The notes below the pieces were generated by a model. The model saw only the letters and a list, made by a program, of their open reading frames with translations. It searched no databases and had not been told where the DNA came from. A stretch of 64,000 nucleotides of DNA. Source: Nocardioides sp. cx-173 (lineage in GTDB: Bacteria > Actinomycetota > Actinomycetes > Propionibacteriales > Nocardioidaceae). The translations under genes were made by a program, and so were the position numbers. The stretch lies in the NCBI RefSeq assembly GCF_021117365.1, contig NZ_CP088262.1, forward strand, positions 3,660,501 through 3,724,500, written 5' to 3'. Position 1 is the stretch's first letter. Each line of letters starts with the position of its first letter. Of the stretch, positions 44,817 through 53,063 are shown piece after piece.

Positions 44817-45917
44817 CTATGGCAGCCTCCCCAGGAGGTCACGCACGCCCGCCCCAGCTGTGCGAATTTCGCTGCGCCCTACGGTTGGTCGCGCTCCGTC
44901 GACGTGACTGACCAGTTGGGCCACCCACTCGTCCTCATTGCGGAGGCAGACGAGATGCGCGAGCCCGGTCGAGTCCTTGCCGAAGCCGGTCGTGTAGATC
45001 GGAAGGTCCAGCTCCGCAGTCTCCAACAACTTCTGCTGCGTCCCACTCCCGTAGTCCACGGGCACGACCACGCCACTCACAGAGGAGTAGAAGTCCCCCT
45101 TGTCCGGGACCCTGCCCAGCGTCACCACGCCCGGAGCGGCTTCGACTGGAATGTTTCCAGCGACTGCCAATGTCGCCTGCGGGCGAGCCGCCACGACCTC
45201 GGGCCACACGACCCTCAGGAACCAACGCATGCCATCGACGTTGGGCGCCCAGCCGCTTCCAAGGAAACCGAAGTCGTACGTAGGCATCGCGGCAGGTGAT
45301 CGGCGCACCTGCTCAACCTCGTTGGGTATCCAAGCCACGGGCGTCGATGAGATCCGTCGCAACGGCTCGACATCGCGTGGCCCGGCCAGCGTGATCTGGT
45401 CGACGCCTTCCGCCAGTCGTCGCTCGAAATTGCGATACCGCGCTGTCAACCAGCGCGAGTGCAACCGGAGGACAGGTCTGACAGAGCGTGCCTTCGACCG
45501 GGTCTCGTGGTAGGTGCTGAACGAGTCACCGTCCCAGACGACAAGCGGTGTCTTGTGGTCCGATCTGGAACCAGGTGACGGGACCAGCGGCCATACGGAG
45601 AACATCAGCAGGTCGACCCCGCTCGCACGAGCAGCCCGGACATACTCATCCGCGATGAGTGAGCGAGCTCGCGCCCATCGGTCTGGCGCCACACGTCGCC
45701 ACAGGGAGCTGATGTCCGGCAGTCGTCTGCCTTCGTGCCGATATCTCCAGTTCTCTCCCGTCGGTACGGGCTGCGAGCTTGGTTCGGGCGCAATGTCCAT
45801 GAGGGTCGTCTCAGCGGATCGCGCGAAGTGACGGAGCAAGTGCAGTGTGCGCATCGAACCGGAGTCCGCCACTGGCATGCCCCAGTGCACTACCCACACA
45901 CGTGGCCGATCAGCCAT
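44817..45917 (-). CDS. GT4-type glycosyltransferase 5
   Basis: 366 residues. ATG 45917 has AGGAAAG eight bases upstream and overlaps the preceding gene by 8 bases; the frame to 45980 is unlikely. PRVWVVHWGMPVADSGSMRT, DFGFLGSGWAPNVDGMRWFL and a C-terminal VPVDYGSGTQQKLLETAEL segment fit the family with GT4/GT1-like folds often called glycosyltransferases in sugar loci. Assignment of donor is not possible. Confidence 0.8.
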   Translation of the reverse strand: MADRPRVWVVHWGMPVADSGSMRTLHLLRHFARSAETTLMDIAPEPSSQPVPTGENWRYRHEGRRLPDISSLWRRVAPDRWARARSLIADEYVRAARASGVDLLMFSVWPLVPSPGSRSDHKTPLVVWDGDSFSTYHETRSKARSVRPVLRLHSRWLTARYRNFERRLAEGVDQITLAGPRDVEPLRRISSTPVAWIPNEVEQVRRSPAAMPTYDFGFLGSGWAPNVDGMRWFLRVVWPEVVAARPQATLAVAGNIPVEAAPGVVTLGRVPDKGDFYSSVSGVVVPVDYGSGTQQKLLETAELDLPIYTTGFGKDSTGLAHLVCLRNEDEWVAQLVSHVDGARPTVGRSEIRTAGAGVRDLLGRLP

Positions 45918-46653
45918 CGCAGAGCTTTCCTGGTCCACGACCTCGCACAAAGACTTCCCACCATCCGCACAGCTCGACAACCGCGACCTCCCGCTTCGCC
46001 CTCCGCATGGCCCATCGAGCCAGCTCCCTTACCGGCGGCAGACGCGGCCACAGCCACGAGCGCCGTTTCAACCGAATCCCTTGCGTGGCCAAACGGTTGT
46101 GCTCCGACCGGGCGAGAGCCGTCGGGCTAGCACCTGTGCCCATGGTGCCACCGACGCTGTGCAGACAAGGCGTATCTGCGACCCCCAGCGCCTCGAATCG
46201 TACGCCGTTGTAACGGTGAGAAGTGACCCATTTGCGCTCATCAAGTAGCCCACTAGCTGTGTGGACGATCTCCGGCTGGTCTAAGTGGCACTGAACCGGT
46301 GCAACTGCGCCAGCCATGGGCTCAGCGAGACAGCTTCGAATAGCTCTAAAGCTCACGCAAGTGACCAGGGCATCGTTCATCACGACCAGCGCCGCACCCG
46401 TCGGGGACACAGCGATACCAGTGTTCAGCGCAGCCGGTATGCCCCCATTGACCTCGATTCGCACGACTTGGAGCTCATCGGGAATCACCTCCGGAAGCGG
46501 GGCGAATGACTCGCGCGAACTGCCATTGTCAACCTCCACGACATTGTTTGACACATGGGAAGCATTGAGACTCGCCTGCGCGGTCAACGTCAAAGTCGGG
46601 GTCCCGTAGTTGAGGACGACTGCGGTCATGCCTGACTGCGATACTTCATCCAT
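45910..46653 (-). CDS. GT2-type glycosyltransferase, unusually short
   Basis: 247 residues, start ATG 46653 or, by resemblance, ATG 46629 (MTAVVLNYGTPTLTL). The N-terminal half is GT2-like: VVEVDNGSSRESFAPLPE, then the N-G-G-x motif VNGGIPAALNTGIAVSPTGA and VVMNDALVTCVSF in place of the usual N-N-D-T-V. After HSVGGTMGTGASP the expected acceptor half (with its F-x-Y-x-E-D region) is missing and a basic tail follows. It could be an in-frame deletion product or a special short type. Confidence 0.65.
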   Translation of the reverse strand: MDEVSQSGMTAVVLNYGTPTLTLTAQASLNASHVSNNVVEVDNGSSRESFAPLPEVIPDELQVVRIEVNGGIPAALNTGIAVSPTGAALVVMNDALVTCVSFRAIRSCLAEPMAGAVAPVQCHLDQPEIVHTASGLLDERKWVTSHRYNGVRFEALGVADTPCLHSVGGTMGTGASPTALARSEHNRLATQGIRLKRRSWLWPRLPPVRELARWAMRRAKREVAVVELCGWWEVFVRGRGPGKLCDG

Positions 46654-46739
46654 CAGTTGCCTCCCAGATGCTCAAGGAACGGGTGGGCTGTCGCCTAGCC
46701 AACGAGGTATTGGTTCAACAGACAGGGCGAGGTCAGTGC

Positions 46740-47975
46740 TCAAGGCGACTCTCTTCCCAGCCTTGGGAACAGAGTGGGTGCAGACCAAGGGCTGCGGCGC
46801 CCAGGCCACCTCAGGCGTGTGATCACCCAGAGCGCCACCTCGAAACGGATTGCTCGCCGTTGCCGATGCAAGGCCACGCGGCCCATCGCCGAAGCGAGCA
46901 CCCCCGTACGCGCCGGATGCCGCATCATTCGGAGCGCGAGCGCGGTTGGTCGGTGGCTGGATGCCCTTGCGCCCTCGATCGCCAGTCCAGCGAGAAATGT
47001 GTTCCTCAAGCGCGCGCGCGCCATTCCCGGTCGTGCCACACCGTTGGCGCAGACGGTGAGCGCCTGGGGGTCACGTCTTCCCATGAGCTCGTGAGCAGCC
47101 ACAGCGAGCTCGGCCAACTCATCGAGCCCGTGCCCGCCGGCACCAAGGTTTGCATGAAGATCGCTTCGTACCCGCGCCGCGAACCCAAGTTCGCGGGTTA
47201 CCTGAAGAGCGTCGCCGTCGGGCGACACGAGAGGCCGGGTGGCTTGCAGCGCGTACGCAGCAGGGTCCTGACGGAACCAGACTTTCGATCCCGACTCGCG
47301 CAGGACGACCAGATCAGAGAGGAACGGGTCCCAGCGCAGCCCGACGCGGTCCACATAGAACCCGAGCGCGAACTCCGCGACGAACGTGCGGTATCCGTAC
47401 TCCAAGTACGCCTCTCGAAAGGCAGGTATAGCTCCGTACAGCCCGAACAGTGTGTCCGCGTCCGAGCGGACAAGGACCCCCGCCAGGTCGGACGGAGTGA
47501 GTCGGGACGCAAGCCGTCGAGGAAGACGGCTGCGCCCGGATCGGATAGCCCGCTCCACTTCTCCCTCAACGTTCCAAAGCACGTCAGGGCGGGTGCGGAC
47601 CACGAGGTCGTACGGCCCGTTCCGATGGGACTCGTGCCCTCGCACGAGGGTGTAACCGCGCTCCAGGCTCCGCCACATCGACGCGAAGTGTCTGGATCTG
47701 CGATCGTCGATCTCGATTCCCGTGGAGGATGATGGAAAGACCACCTCGTCGGGCAGGTCAGGCTGGGGTTCCACGACCGTCGATGAGGGCTCGAGGCGCG
47801 CCAGAGCGCGGAGATTCGCCGCTAGGGCAGCCGGAGGGCTGGCGGTCTGCTCCCACGAGTGCACGAAGAGATCCACCTCATGGCGGGTCCTCAAGTTCCC
47901 CAGCCACTGGCCATGCGCACGCTCGAGCCTCGAGAGTGTGCGGAGCTCGCCCGCCATCAGCACGGCGATCCTCAC
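46740..47975 (-). CDS. Polysaccharide-locus protein, possible glycosyltransferase
   Basis: 411 residues. The start RIAVLMAGELRTLSRLERAH and the segment HEVDLFVHSWEQT, followed by DLVVRTRPDVLW, resemble uncharacterised capsule-locus proteins with a GT-A-like N-terminal strand order; the R-x-D may serve as a metal-binding site. The C-terminal half has many Arg residues and no motif I recognise. Context (six glycosyltransferases, flippase) supports a role in glycan assembly. Confidence 0.6.
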   Translation of the reverse strand: MRIAVLMAGELRTLSRLERAHGQWLGNLRTRHEVDLFVHSWEQTASPPAALAANLRALARLEPSSTVVEPQPDLPDEVVFPSSSTGIEIDDRRSRHFASMWRSLERGYTLVRGHESHRNGPYDLVVRTRPDVLWNVEGEVERAIRSGRSRLPRRLASRLTPSDLAGVLVRSDADTLFGLYGAIPAFREAYLEYGYRTFVAEFALGFYVDRVGLRWDPFLSDLVVLRESGSKVWFRQDPAAYALQATRPLVSPDGDALQVTRELGFAARVRSDLHANLGAGGHGLDELAELAVAAHELMGRRDPQALTVCANGVARPGMARARLRNTFLAGLAIEGARASSHRPTALALRMMRHPARTGVLASAMGRVALHRQRRAIRFEVALWVITRLRWPGRRSPWSAPTLFPRLGRESP

Positions 47976-48038
47976 TTATCCACCTCCCGTTCGGCGCCGC
48001 GAGCGACGGCTCTCCTTCCACCCAAGCGACGGCCGACG

Positions 48039-48812
48039 TCAGGCACCGAGGCAGTCGTCGACTGCGGCAACTGACACAGGCAGTTCCTCGAACAACCGAA
48101 GGTCCGAAGGAATGCCTAGTCCATACATGCCGTCGGCCTCCGACCCCACGTTGAAGAACCCCACCTTGGCGCCCTCGGAGATCAACTCGTTGTAGACGGG
48201 CGCGACGTAGAACTCGCCGTTAACCCGCAACTCCTTCTCGATCATCGCCTCGGCCCCACGCACGAAGTCACTGCCCCGCTTGAAGTTGTAGATTCCGACC
48301 GTTGCCTCGTCGGAGACCACGACCTTCTCGAGCACCTCGGTTATCTCACCATTGTCACCGAACCGCACAAACGACCACTTGGGGTCGTCTGCGGTCATCG
48401 TCATGATCAACGCATCCAGGGACTGGGAATCGAACTCCGCGAGATAGTCGTCGATCGACGCATTAACGTACTGGTCCGAGTTTGCAATCATAAGGGGCGA
48501 GTCGTTGTCGATGAAGTCCTTGGCGAGGAGAACGGTGCACGCGGCTCCCTCGGTGACCGAGTCGACCGGAACGATCACGCACTCTGCCTTGGACCACTCG
48601 CGAAGTTTGTCGGCAAGACCAAACGTGTCGAGGTGCTGGCGCAGGCAGAGGAAGATGTAACGCACCTCAACCTCGCTGGGGCGCAGGTTCTCGATCACCA
48701 CACGGACCATCGGCACCTGTCCGCGCACGGGGATCAACGGCTTCGGCAACTCGTATCCTGCGTCCGCGAACCGTGAGCCACGCCCGGCCATGGGGATGAC
48801 GATGTTGATCAT
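48039..48812 (-). CDS. NTP-transferase-domain sugar nucleotidyltransferase-like protein A
   Basis: 257 residues, GT-A/nucleotidyltransferase fold: VIPMAGRGSRFADAGYELPKPLIPV is the nucleotide-binding signature, followed by MIANSDQYV (metal-binding Asp), KWSFVRFGDNGEITEVLEK and VGIYNFKRGSDFV. It should activate a sugar phosphate or small phospho-compound with a nucleotide. Its product is unknown. It is the last gene of a five-gene overlapping cluster (51220-48039); a paralogue B is two genes upstream. Confidence 0.8.
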   Translation of the reverse strand: MINIVIPMAGRGSRFADAGYELPKPLIPVRGQVPMVRVVIENLRPSEVEVRYIFLCLRQHLDTFGLADKLREWSKAECVIVPVDSVTEGAACTVLLAKDFIDNDSPLMIANSDQYVNASIDDYLAEFDSQSLDALIMTMTADDPKWSFVRFGDNGEITEVLEKVVVSDEATVGIYNFKRGSDFVRGAEAMIEKELRVNGEFYVAPVYNELISEGAKVGFFNVGSEADGMYGLGIPSDLRLFEELPVSVAAVDDCLGA

Positions 48813-49180
48813 GCGTCCATCCTCTGAGCGACCGGAGCGGCGTCGATGACGTCGTCGGCGCGGTCCAGGTACTTGTCATCGGTAGCACCCGGTAGCTTCA
48901 CGACCACGTTCGTGACTTCCGTGAGCGCCTTGAAATCGGTGCCCTCCCGGGGCGGGATCACCAGGATCTCACCGGCGCCATACCGCCTGCCGTTCATCTC
49001 GACCTCTCCGGAGACGATGACGGTGATCTCAGTGGCAAGACGGTGGTAGTGCCAGTCCTCGTAGTCGCCGGCCGCATAGGACTTGACCCCAACCTCGACG
49101 TTCCCGGTCCGGAACAGCGTCGGCTCGAAGTCGCCGACGAACCAGCCTCTGACCATGTCCTGCAGATGTGCGACGTTCAT
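48809..49180 (-). CDS. Small cupin
   Basis: 123 residues, single cupin barrel: YAAGDYEDWHYHRLATEITVIV holds H-x-H and Glu metal ligands, and EILVIPPREGTDFKALT the second motif. Such proteins can be isomerases/epimerases or sensors. ATGA overlaps on both sides bind it to the two nucleotidyltransferase-like genes. Confidence 0.75.
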   Translation of the reverse strand: MNVAHLQDMVRGWFVGDFEPTLFRTGNVEVGVKSYAAGDYEDWHYHRLATEITVIVSGEVEMNGRRYGAGEILVIPPREGTDFKALTEVTNVVVKLPGATDDKYLDRADDVIDAAPVAQRMDA

Positions 49181-49923
49181 GAAGCTTCCTTGTCGTGGAG
49201 ATGGCTTTCGTAGTCTGAGACGCCTTGTGGATCAGCAAGAGAGTGATACATCAAGCGGGTGGTCTCAAAGACGCCGATCCGCTTCTGGGCCAGGATCAGC
49301 TCGTTGTAAACAGGGCAGACGTAGAAGGAGCCACCGACGTCCGCGCCTTTGCGGATCGACTCGAAAGCAGCCGTGACGAAGTCGCTGCCACGCCGGAAGT
49401 AGTAGATGCCCACCGTGGCCATCCGGCTGATCGGTCGCTTCTCTGCCGTCTCAACCACAAGGCCCACGGCATCGAGTTTCACGTACGACCAGCGAGGGTG
49501 AACGGCGTCAAAGACGACAATGCCTCCATCGAGTTGCCGTTCACGAAACGACGCCAGCACCTCGCGGATGTCCAAGTCGACGATCAGGTCGCCGTTGCAG
49601 ACGAGGAGCTCCTCGTCGTTGTTTATCGACTCGATGGCCAGGAGCGCGGTGCAGGCCGCTCCACCCGTCGGCTCCTGGACAGGGATGACGTTAGCACCGC
49701 CGACCAGCAACCGCAGCACGTCGTCAGTGTGGAAGGACTGCAGTTCGTGGTCCTTCACCAGGAAAGTCGACCGAGTCTCGGGGGCCGCATGTAGCTCCGC
49801 GAAGTTCTCCACCACATGCTCGACGAGTGGCCTACCACTTACCTCAACGAGGTTCTTGGGGTAGCGGAAACCCGAAGCTACGAACGCCTCGTCGGAGCCG
49901 GCCATCAGGCTGACGATGTTCAC
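49177..49923 (-). CDS. NTP-transferase-domain sugar nucleotidyltransferase-like protein B
   Basis: 248 residues. Related to protein A but the signature loop is altered: IVSLMAGSDEAFVASGFRYPKNLVEV lacks the G-x-G-x-R arginine, while VCNGDLIVDLD and WSYVKLDAVGLVVETAEKRPISRMATVGIYYFRRGSDF keep the rest. The loss suggests different chemistry or a regulatory role for this copy. Overlaps its neighbours by ATGA. Confidence 0.75.
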   Translation of the reverse strand: MNIVSLMAGSDEAFVASGFRYPKNLVEVSGRPLVEHVVENFAELHAAPETRSTFLVKDHELQSFHTDDVLRLLVGGANVIPVQEPTGGAACTALLAIESINNDEELLVCNGDLIVDLDIREVLASFRERQLDGGIVVFDAVHPRWSYVKLDAVGLVVETAEKRPISRMATVGIYYFRRGSDFVTAAFESIRKGADVGGSFYVCPVYNELILAQKRIGVFETTRLMYHSLADPQGVSDYESHLHDKEAS

Positions 49924-50555
49924 TGTGCCCCCTGCTCGACCTGCGCGATGCGTGACTTGATCGACTCGTAGTCGACGTCATAGACGTCGCGCACGACCAG
50001 GAGGTGGCCGCCCGCCTCCCGCGCGGCGCGCACCCCGTTCTCGTTGTCTTCGACCACGAGACACTCGCCAGGGTCGAAGCCGAGACGCGCGAAGGCCTTC
50101 TCGTAGATCTCCGGCGACGGCTTGCCGTTGGCCACGTCCTCGTTCGACAGAACGGCGGACAGGTATTTTGACAGGTTCGCCTTGTCCATCATGATCTCCA
50201 CGCTGTTGCGGACACTGTTGGACGCCACGGCCACCTTGTAGCCATCAGCCACGAGGTTGGAAAGGGCGTACTCGTGCTGGAACATCGGCTTGCACTTAGC
50301 GTGGATGATTTCCATGGTGTACATCTGCTTCATCTCGTTGAGGAACCCATGGAGCTCTGTGGGCAGCCCGCGCTCTTTCGTGAGCATGTCGAGCTTGCGG
50401 CGCGTGGGCAGCCCGTCGTAGGTGATGAGGTGGTCGTAGCGACTGATCGAATTCCCGAACAGTGCGAGGGCCCTGTTCAGCGCCTCGTAGTGCCATTCCT
50501 TGGCGTCGATCAGCACACCGTCCATGTCGAAGACGACGGCACGGATCTGGGTCAT
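49920..50555 (-). CDS. HAD-superfamily hydrolase (beta-phosphoglucomutase-like)
   Basis: 211 residues. Motif I is FDMDGVLID with nucleophile Asp10 and Asp12, motif II VASNSVRNSV, then GKPSPEIYEKAFARLG and VVEDNENGVRAA for motifs III and IV; a helical cap lies between I and II. It is either a phosphatase or a sugar phosphate mutase. ATG 50555 overlaps the GDPD-like stop by ATGA. Confidence 0.85.
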   Translation of the reverse strand: MTQIRAVVFDMDGVLIDAKEWHYEALNRALALFGNSISRYDHLITYDGLPTRRKLDMLTKERGLPTELHGFLNEMKQMYTMEIIHAKCKPMFQHEYALSNLVADGYKVAVASNSVRNSVEIMMDKANLSKYLSAVLSNEDVANGKPSPEIYEKAFARLGFDPGECLVVEDNENGVRAAREAGGHLLVVRDVYDVDYESIKSRIAQVEQGAQ

Positions 50556-51220
50556 ACCACCCTGCTTTCGAAAAAGTGCGCGGCATCTCGTGGGAGGTCG
50601 GTACACAGCATGAGGTTCTCGTCGGCGACCAGACCATCGAGTTGTGCCTGCAAGCGATCCCACAGAGGCCGGTGGTTGCGTCCGTGGAGCTCGCTCGACA
50701 CGATGCACACGCGCTTACCGATGGCGAGGTGGGCTCCGATGAGCTTGTGGTCGAACCAGCCTTCGCTGGTGAAGGAGTCGACCCACACCCCTGCGGACTC
50801 CGCGTAGTAGGCCGGAAGAGTTTCCACGTCGCTCTGCCGGGTGAACACGGCGTGGCCTCGCGCCAGGTAGCTGCGCATGTCCGGCACTGACATGTCGAAG
50901 ACGAATGCCTCCGAGATGTCCCGGGACCGCAACTCGGCGTCGATCGCGTCGCAGAGTCCGTCCGCCTTGACGTTCAGGGCCAACGGAAGCTGCTTGCCCC
51001 TCGCGCCCGACGAAAGGTAGAGATCGAGGAAGTCGACGAGACGTACAGGGCTGTCCCCCGCGAGTGGCGGGTCATGGCTGACCACCAGATCCCCCAACGC
51101 GTCGCGAACATCGGTTTCGAGGCCGAAACCCTCCTCGAAAGAGCGCTCGAACGCACGCCAACCGTTCTTCTCCTCCGGCCGCGTCCAGAAACCTCGGTGA
51201 CTGAGGATTAACATTGCCAT
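50552..51220 (-). CDS. GDPD/PI-PLC-like phosphodiesterase-fold protein
   Basis: 222 residues with the glycerophosphodiester phosphodiesterase core: SHRG (His8-Arg9), GLETDVRD (Glu35, Asp37) and SHDPPL (His49, Asp50), then a Lys on LNVKADGL. It is short for the family and has no signal peptide, so it likely acts in the cytoplasm. First gene of the five-gene minus-strand cluster; the divergent promoter region lies at 51221-51473. Confidence 0.8.
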   Translation of the reverse strand: MAMLILSHRGFWTRPEEKNGWRAFERSFEEGFGLETDVRDALGDLVVSHDPPLAGDSPVRLVDFLDLYLSSGARGKQLPLALNVKADGLCDAIDAELRSRDISEAFVFDMSVPDMRSYLARGHAVFTRQSDVETLPAYYAESAGVWVDSFTSEGWFDHKLIGAHLAIGKRVCIVSSELHGRNHRPLWDRLQAQLDGLVADENLMLCTDLPRDAAHFFESRVV

Positions 51221-51320
51221 GCTCTGGTGACCGCCGGGCGAGCCGAGCGTATCGCCACTGCACCGTGGCGGGAGCGGTCAGGCTGGTGCGTCACGGGTGT
51301 CGGCCTCATCTCAACGCGCT

Positions 51321-51358
51321 AATGCACGCATATTGCGGTAATGCACGCATATTACGGT
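51321..51358. repeat. 19-bp AT-rich tandem repeat in a divergent promoter region
   Basis: AATGCACGCATATTGCGGT (51321-51339) is followed directly by AATGCACGCATATTACGGT (51340-51358). It lies between the GDPD-like gene (minus) and the Wzz/BY-kinase gene (plus), unusually AT-rich for this window, so a regulator site or promoter element is plausible. Confidence 0.8.
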
Positions 51359-51473
51359 CACGCGGCGCCAGCGGCATCGCAGGGCCGGTCGCCGGACCGC
51401 CACGCTCCCTATCGAGAGACTAGGCTGGCTGAGTCGTCCGCCCGGGACGCTGCTGAACAGGAGTGATGGTCAC

Positions 51474-52823
51474 GTGGATGTGCGCGGCTACCTTCGGCTT
51501 CTCGGGCAGCGCTGGGTCCTGATCGTCTCCGTGGCCCTGGCTGTCGTAGCCGGGGCTGTCGCGGTCACCTACACAACGTCCCCGGAGTACGCCTCGACGG
51601 CGCGCCTATACGTCGCCACGGCAAAGTCCAGCTCAATCGATGCGTACCGAGCCGGCGAATTGTCCGAGCAAAGAATCGCCTCGTACAGCGAGCTTTCTCG
51701 GAGCCGAGAGTTGGCCGCAGCAGTCATCGAGAGGCTCGGCCTCGCGATGGACCCCGGTCAGCTTGCTGGCCAGGTGACGACGGAGGTCGTACCGAAGACC
51801 GTCATCCTCGCCCTGACAGTGACGGCACCGGATCCAGCTCAGGCGCAGTCGCTCACCCAGGGCTACGCAGCGGTGTTCATCGACATGATCCGGGAGCTGG
51901 AGACCCCGCAAGGACTGAAGTCGTCGCCAATCAAGGCCACCATCGTGGATTCGGCTGCTCTCTCGAGCGAGCCGGTGTCGCCTCAGCCTGGTAAGAGCCT
52001 CGGACTCGCGGTCGTCGTCGGGCTCCTATTCGGTCTCAGCTACGCCGTACTGAGGGACTCTTTGGACGAAACCATCACCTCGATTGCCGAGCTCGCACTC
52101 CTCTCCGACGCTCCTCTGCTCGCAACGATTAACTACGACGCCGGAATCGCGCGAAGCCGTCTCATCACATCTGTATCTCCTTACTCGCCAAGCATTGAGT
52201 CCTTCCGCGTTCTCCGGACGAACCTGCAGTTCGCGGACGTCGACGCCAGGCGACGCGTGGTCGTCGTCACGTCAGCGCTGCAGGCAGAGGGGAAGACGAC
52301 CGCGGCGCTCAACCTGGCCCTGGCCCTAGCGGCGGCCGGGCAGCGGACGCTCCTGATCGAGGGCGACCTCCGACGATCTCAGGCCGCCTCGGCCCTCGGC
52401 ATGGATGGTTCTGTGGGGTTGACCAGCATCCTCGTTGGTGACGTCAGTGCGGACGACGCCATCCAACGGCACCTCAACACCCCCTTGGATCTTCTCGCCA
52501 GTGGCGCGCCCCCTCCCAACCCGACCGAGCTCATCCAGTCAAAGCGCATGGCCGAACTACTGGCGTGGGCGCGGACGACCTACGACAAGGTCATCATCGA
52601 CGCGCCTGGCTTGTTGCCTGTGACCGATGCAGCAATCCTCGCCTCACTCTCCGACGGTGTAATGATCGTCGTTCGGCACGGCAAGTCCACACCCGCCCAT
52701 CTTCGTTCGGCCGTAGACAGGCTTAACAGCGTTGATGCGAACATCCTCGGCTTGGTCTTTTGCATGGTCCCGGAACGCGGGGTCCCGACAGCCCGCCGCT
52801 ACAGCGCCACTGTCACCTCATGA
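51474..52823 (+). CDS. Wzz/BY-kinase polysaccharide co-polymerase 1, no Tyr-rich tail
   Basis: 449 residues. GTG 51474 with AGGAG ten bases upstream. Wzz domain: helix at about 14-34 (VLIVSVALAVVAGAVAV), extracellular loop, second helix near LGLAVVVGLLFGLSYAVL. Kinase domain: ESFRVLRTNLQF, Walker A with E-G-K-T-T at 272-276, Walker A' LLIEGDLRRSQ, and Walker B IIDAPGLLPVTD. The C-terminus RRYSATVTS carries only one Tyr, so the usual autophosphorylation cluster is missing. Role: chain-length control and regulation of polymer export. Confidence 0.88.
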   Translation: MDVRGYLRLLGQRWVLIVSVALAVVAGAVAVTYTTSPEYASTARLYVATAKSSSIDAYRAGELSEQRIASYSELSRSRELAAAVIERLGLAMDPGQLAGQVTTEVVPKTVILALTVTAPDPAQAQSLTQGYAAVFIDMIRELETPQGLKSSPIKATIVDSAALSSEPVSPQPGKSLGLAVVVGLLFGLSYAVLRDSLDETITSIAELALLSDAPLLATINYDAGIARSRLITSVSPYSPSIESFRVLRTNLQFADVDARRRVVVVTSALQAEGKTTAALNLALALAAAGQRTLLIEGDLRRSQAASALGMDGSVGLTSILVGDVSADDAIQRHLNTPLDLLASGAPPPNPTELIQSKRMAELLAWARTTYDKVIIDAPGLLPVTDAAILASLSDGVMIVVRHGKSTPAHLRSAVDRLNSVDANILGLVFCMVPERGVPTARRYSATVTS

Positions 52824-52975
52824 GCGCAGTGCGGCGAACAGGTGCTGCACCCCGGCGCTGTCGCGAGGATGCACCCGTTCGAACGAGGATGGCCGCCCCT
52901 GGACTCGATTTAACCTCCGACGGCCGTCTCGCGCCGCTGCGTGCGTCGCCTTCACTCAAGGCAACCGACCTAGAC

Positions 52976-52991
52976 CCTTGGGTACCCAAGG
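52976..52991. promoter_or_regulatory. 16-bp perfect palindrome upstream of the second BY-kinase
   Basis: CCTTGGGTACCCAAGG is a perfect palindrome 72 bases before GTG 53064. TAGCAT (53011-53016) could be a -10 element just downstream, so this dyad would sit over the -35 region, as an operator might. Confidence 0.5.
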
Positions 52992-53063
52992 CCGAGCCAA
53001 ATCCGCCCACTAGCATCTGGACTGTCCGGCGGCATGGTGGCGCCGGCGAACAGGAGACGATTC

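Noticed and set aside
46668..47732. Plus-strand open frame opposite the 46740-47975 gene
   Set aside because: No recognisable motif, Arg/Ser/Pro-rich, no ribosome site; the minus-strand frame reads like a structured protein.
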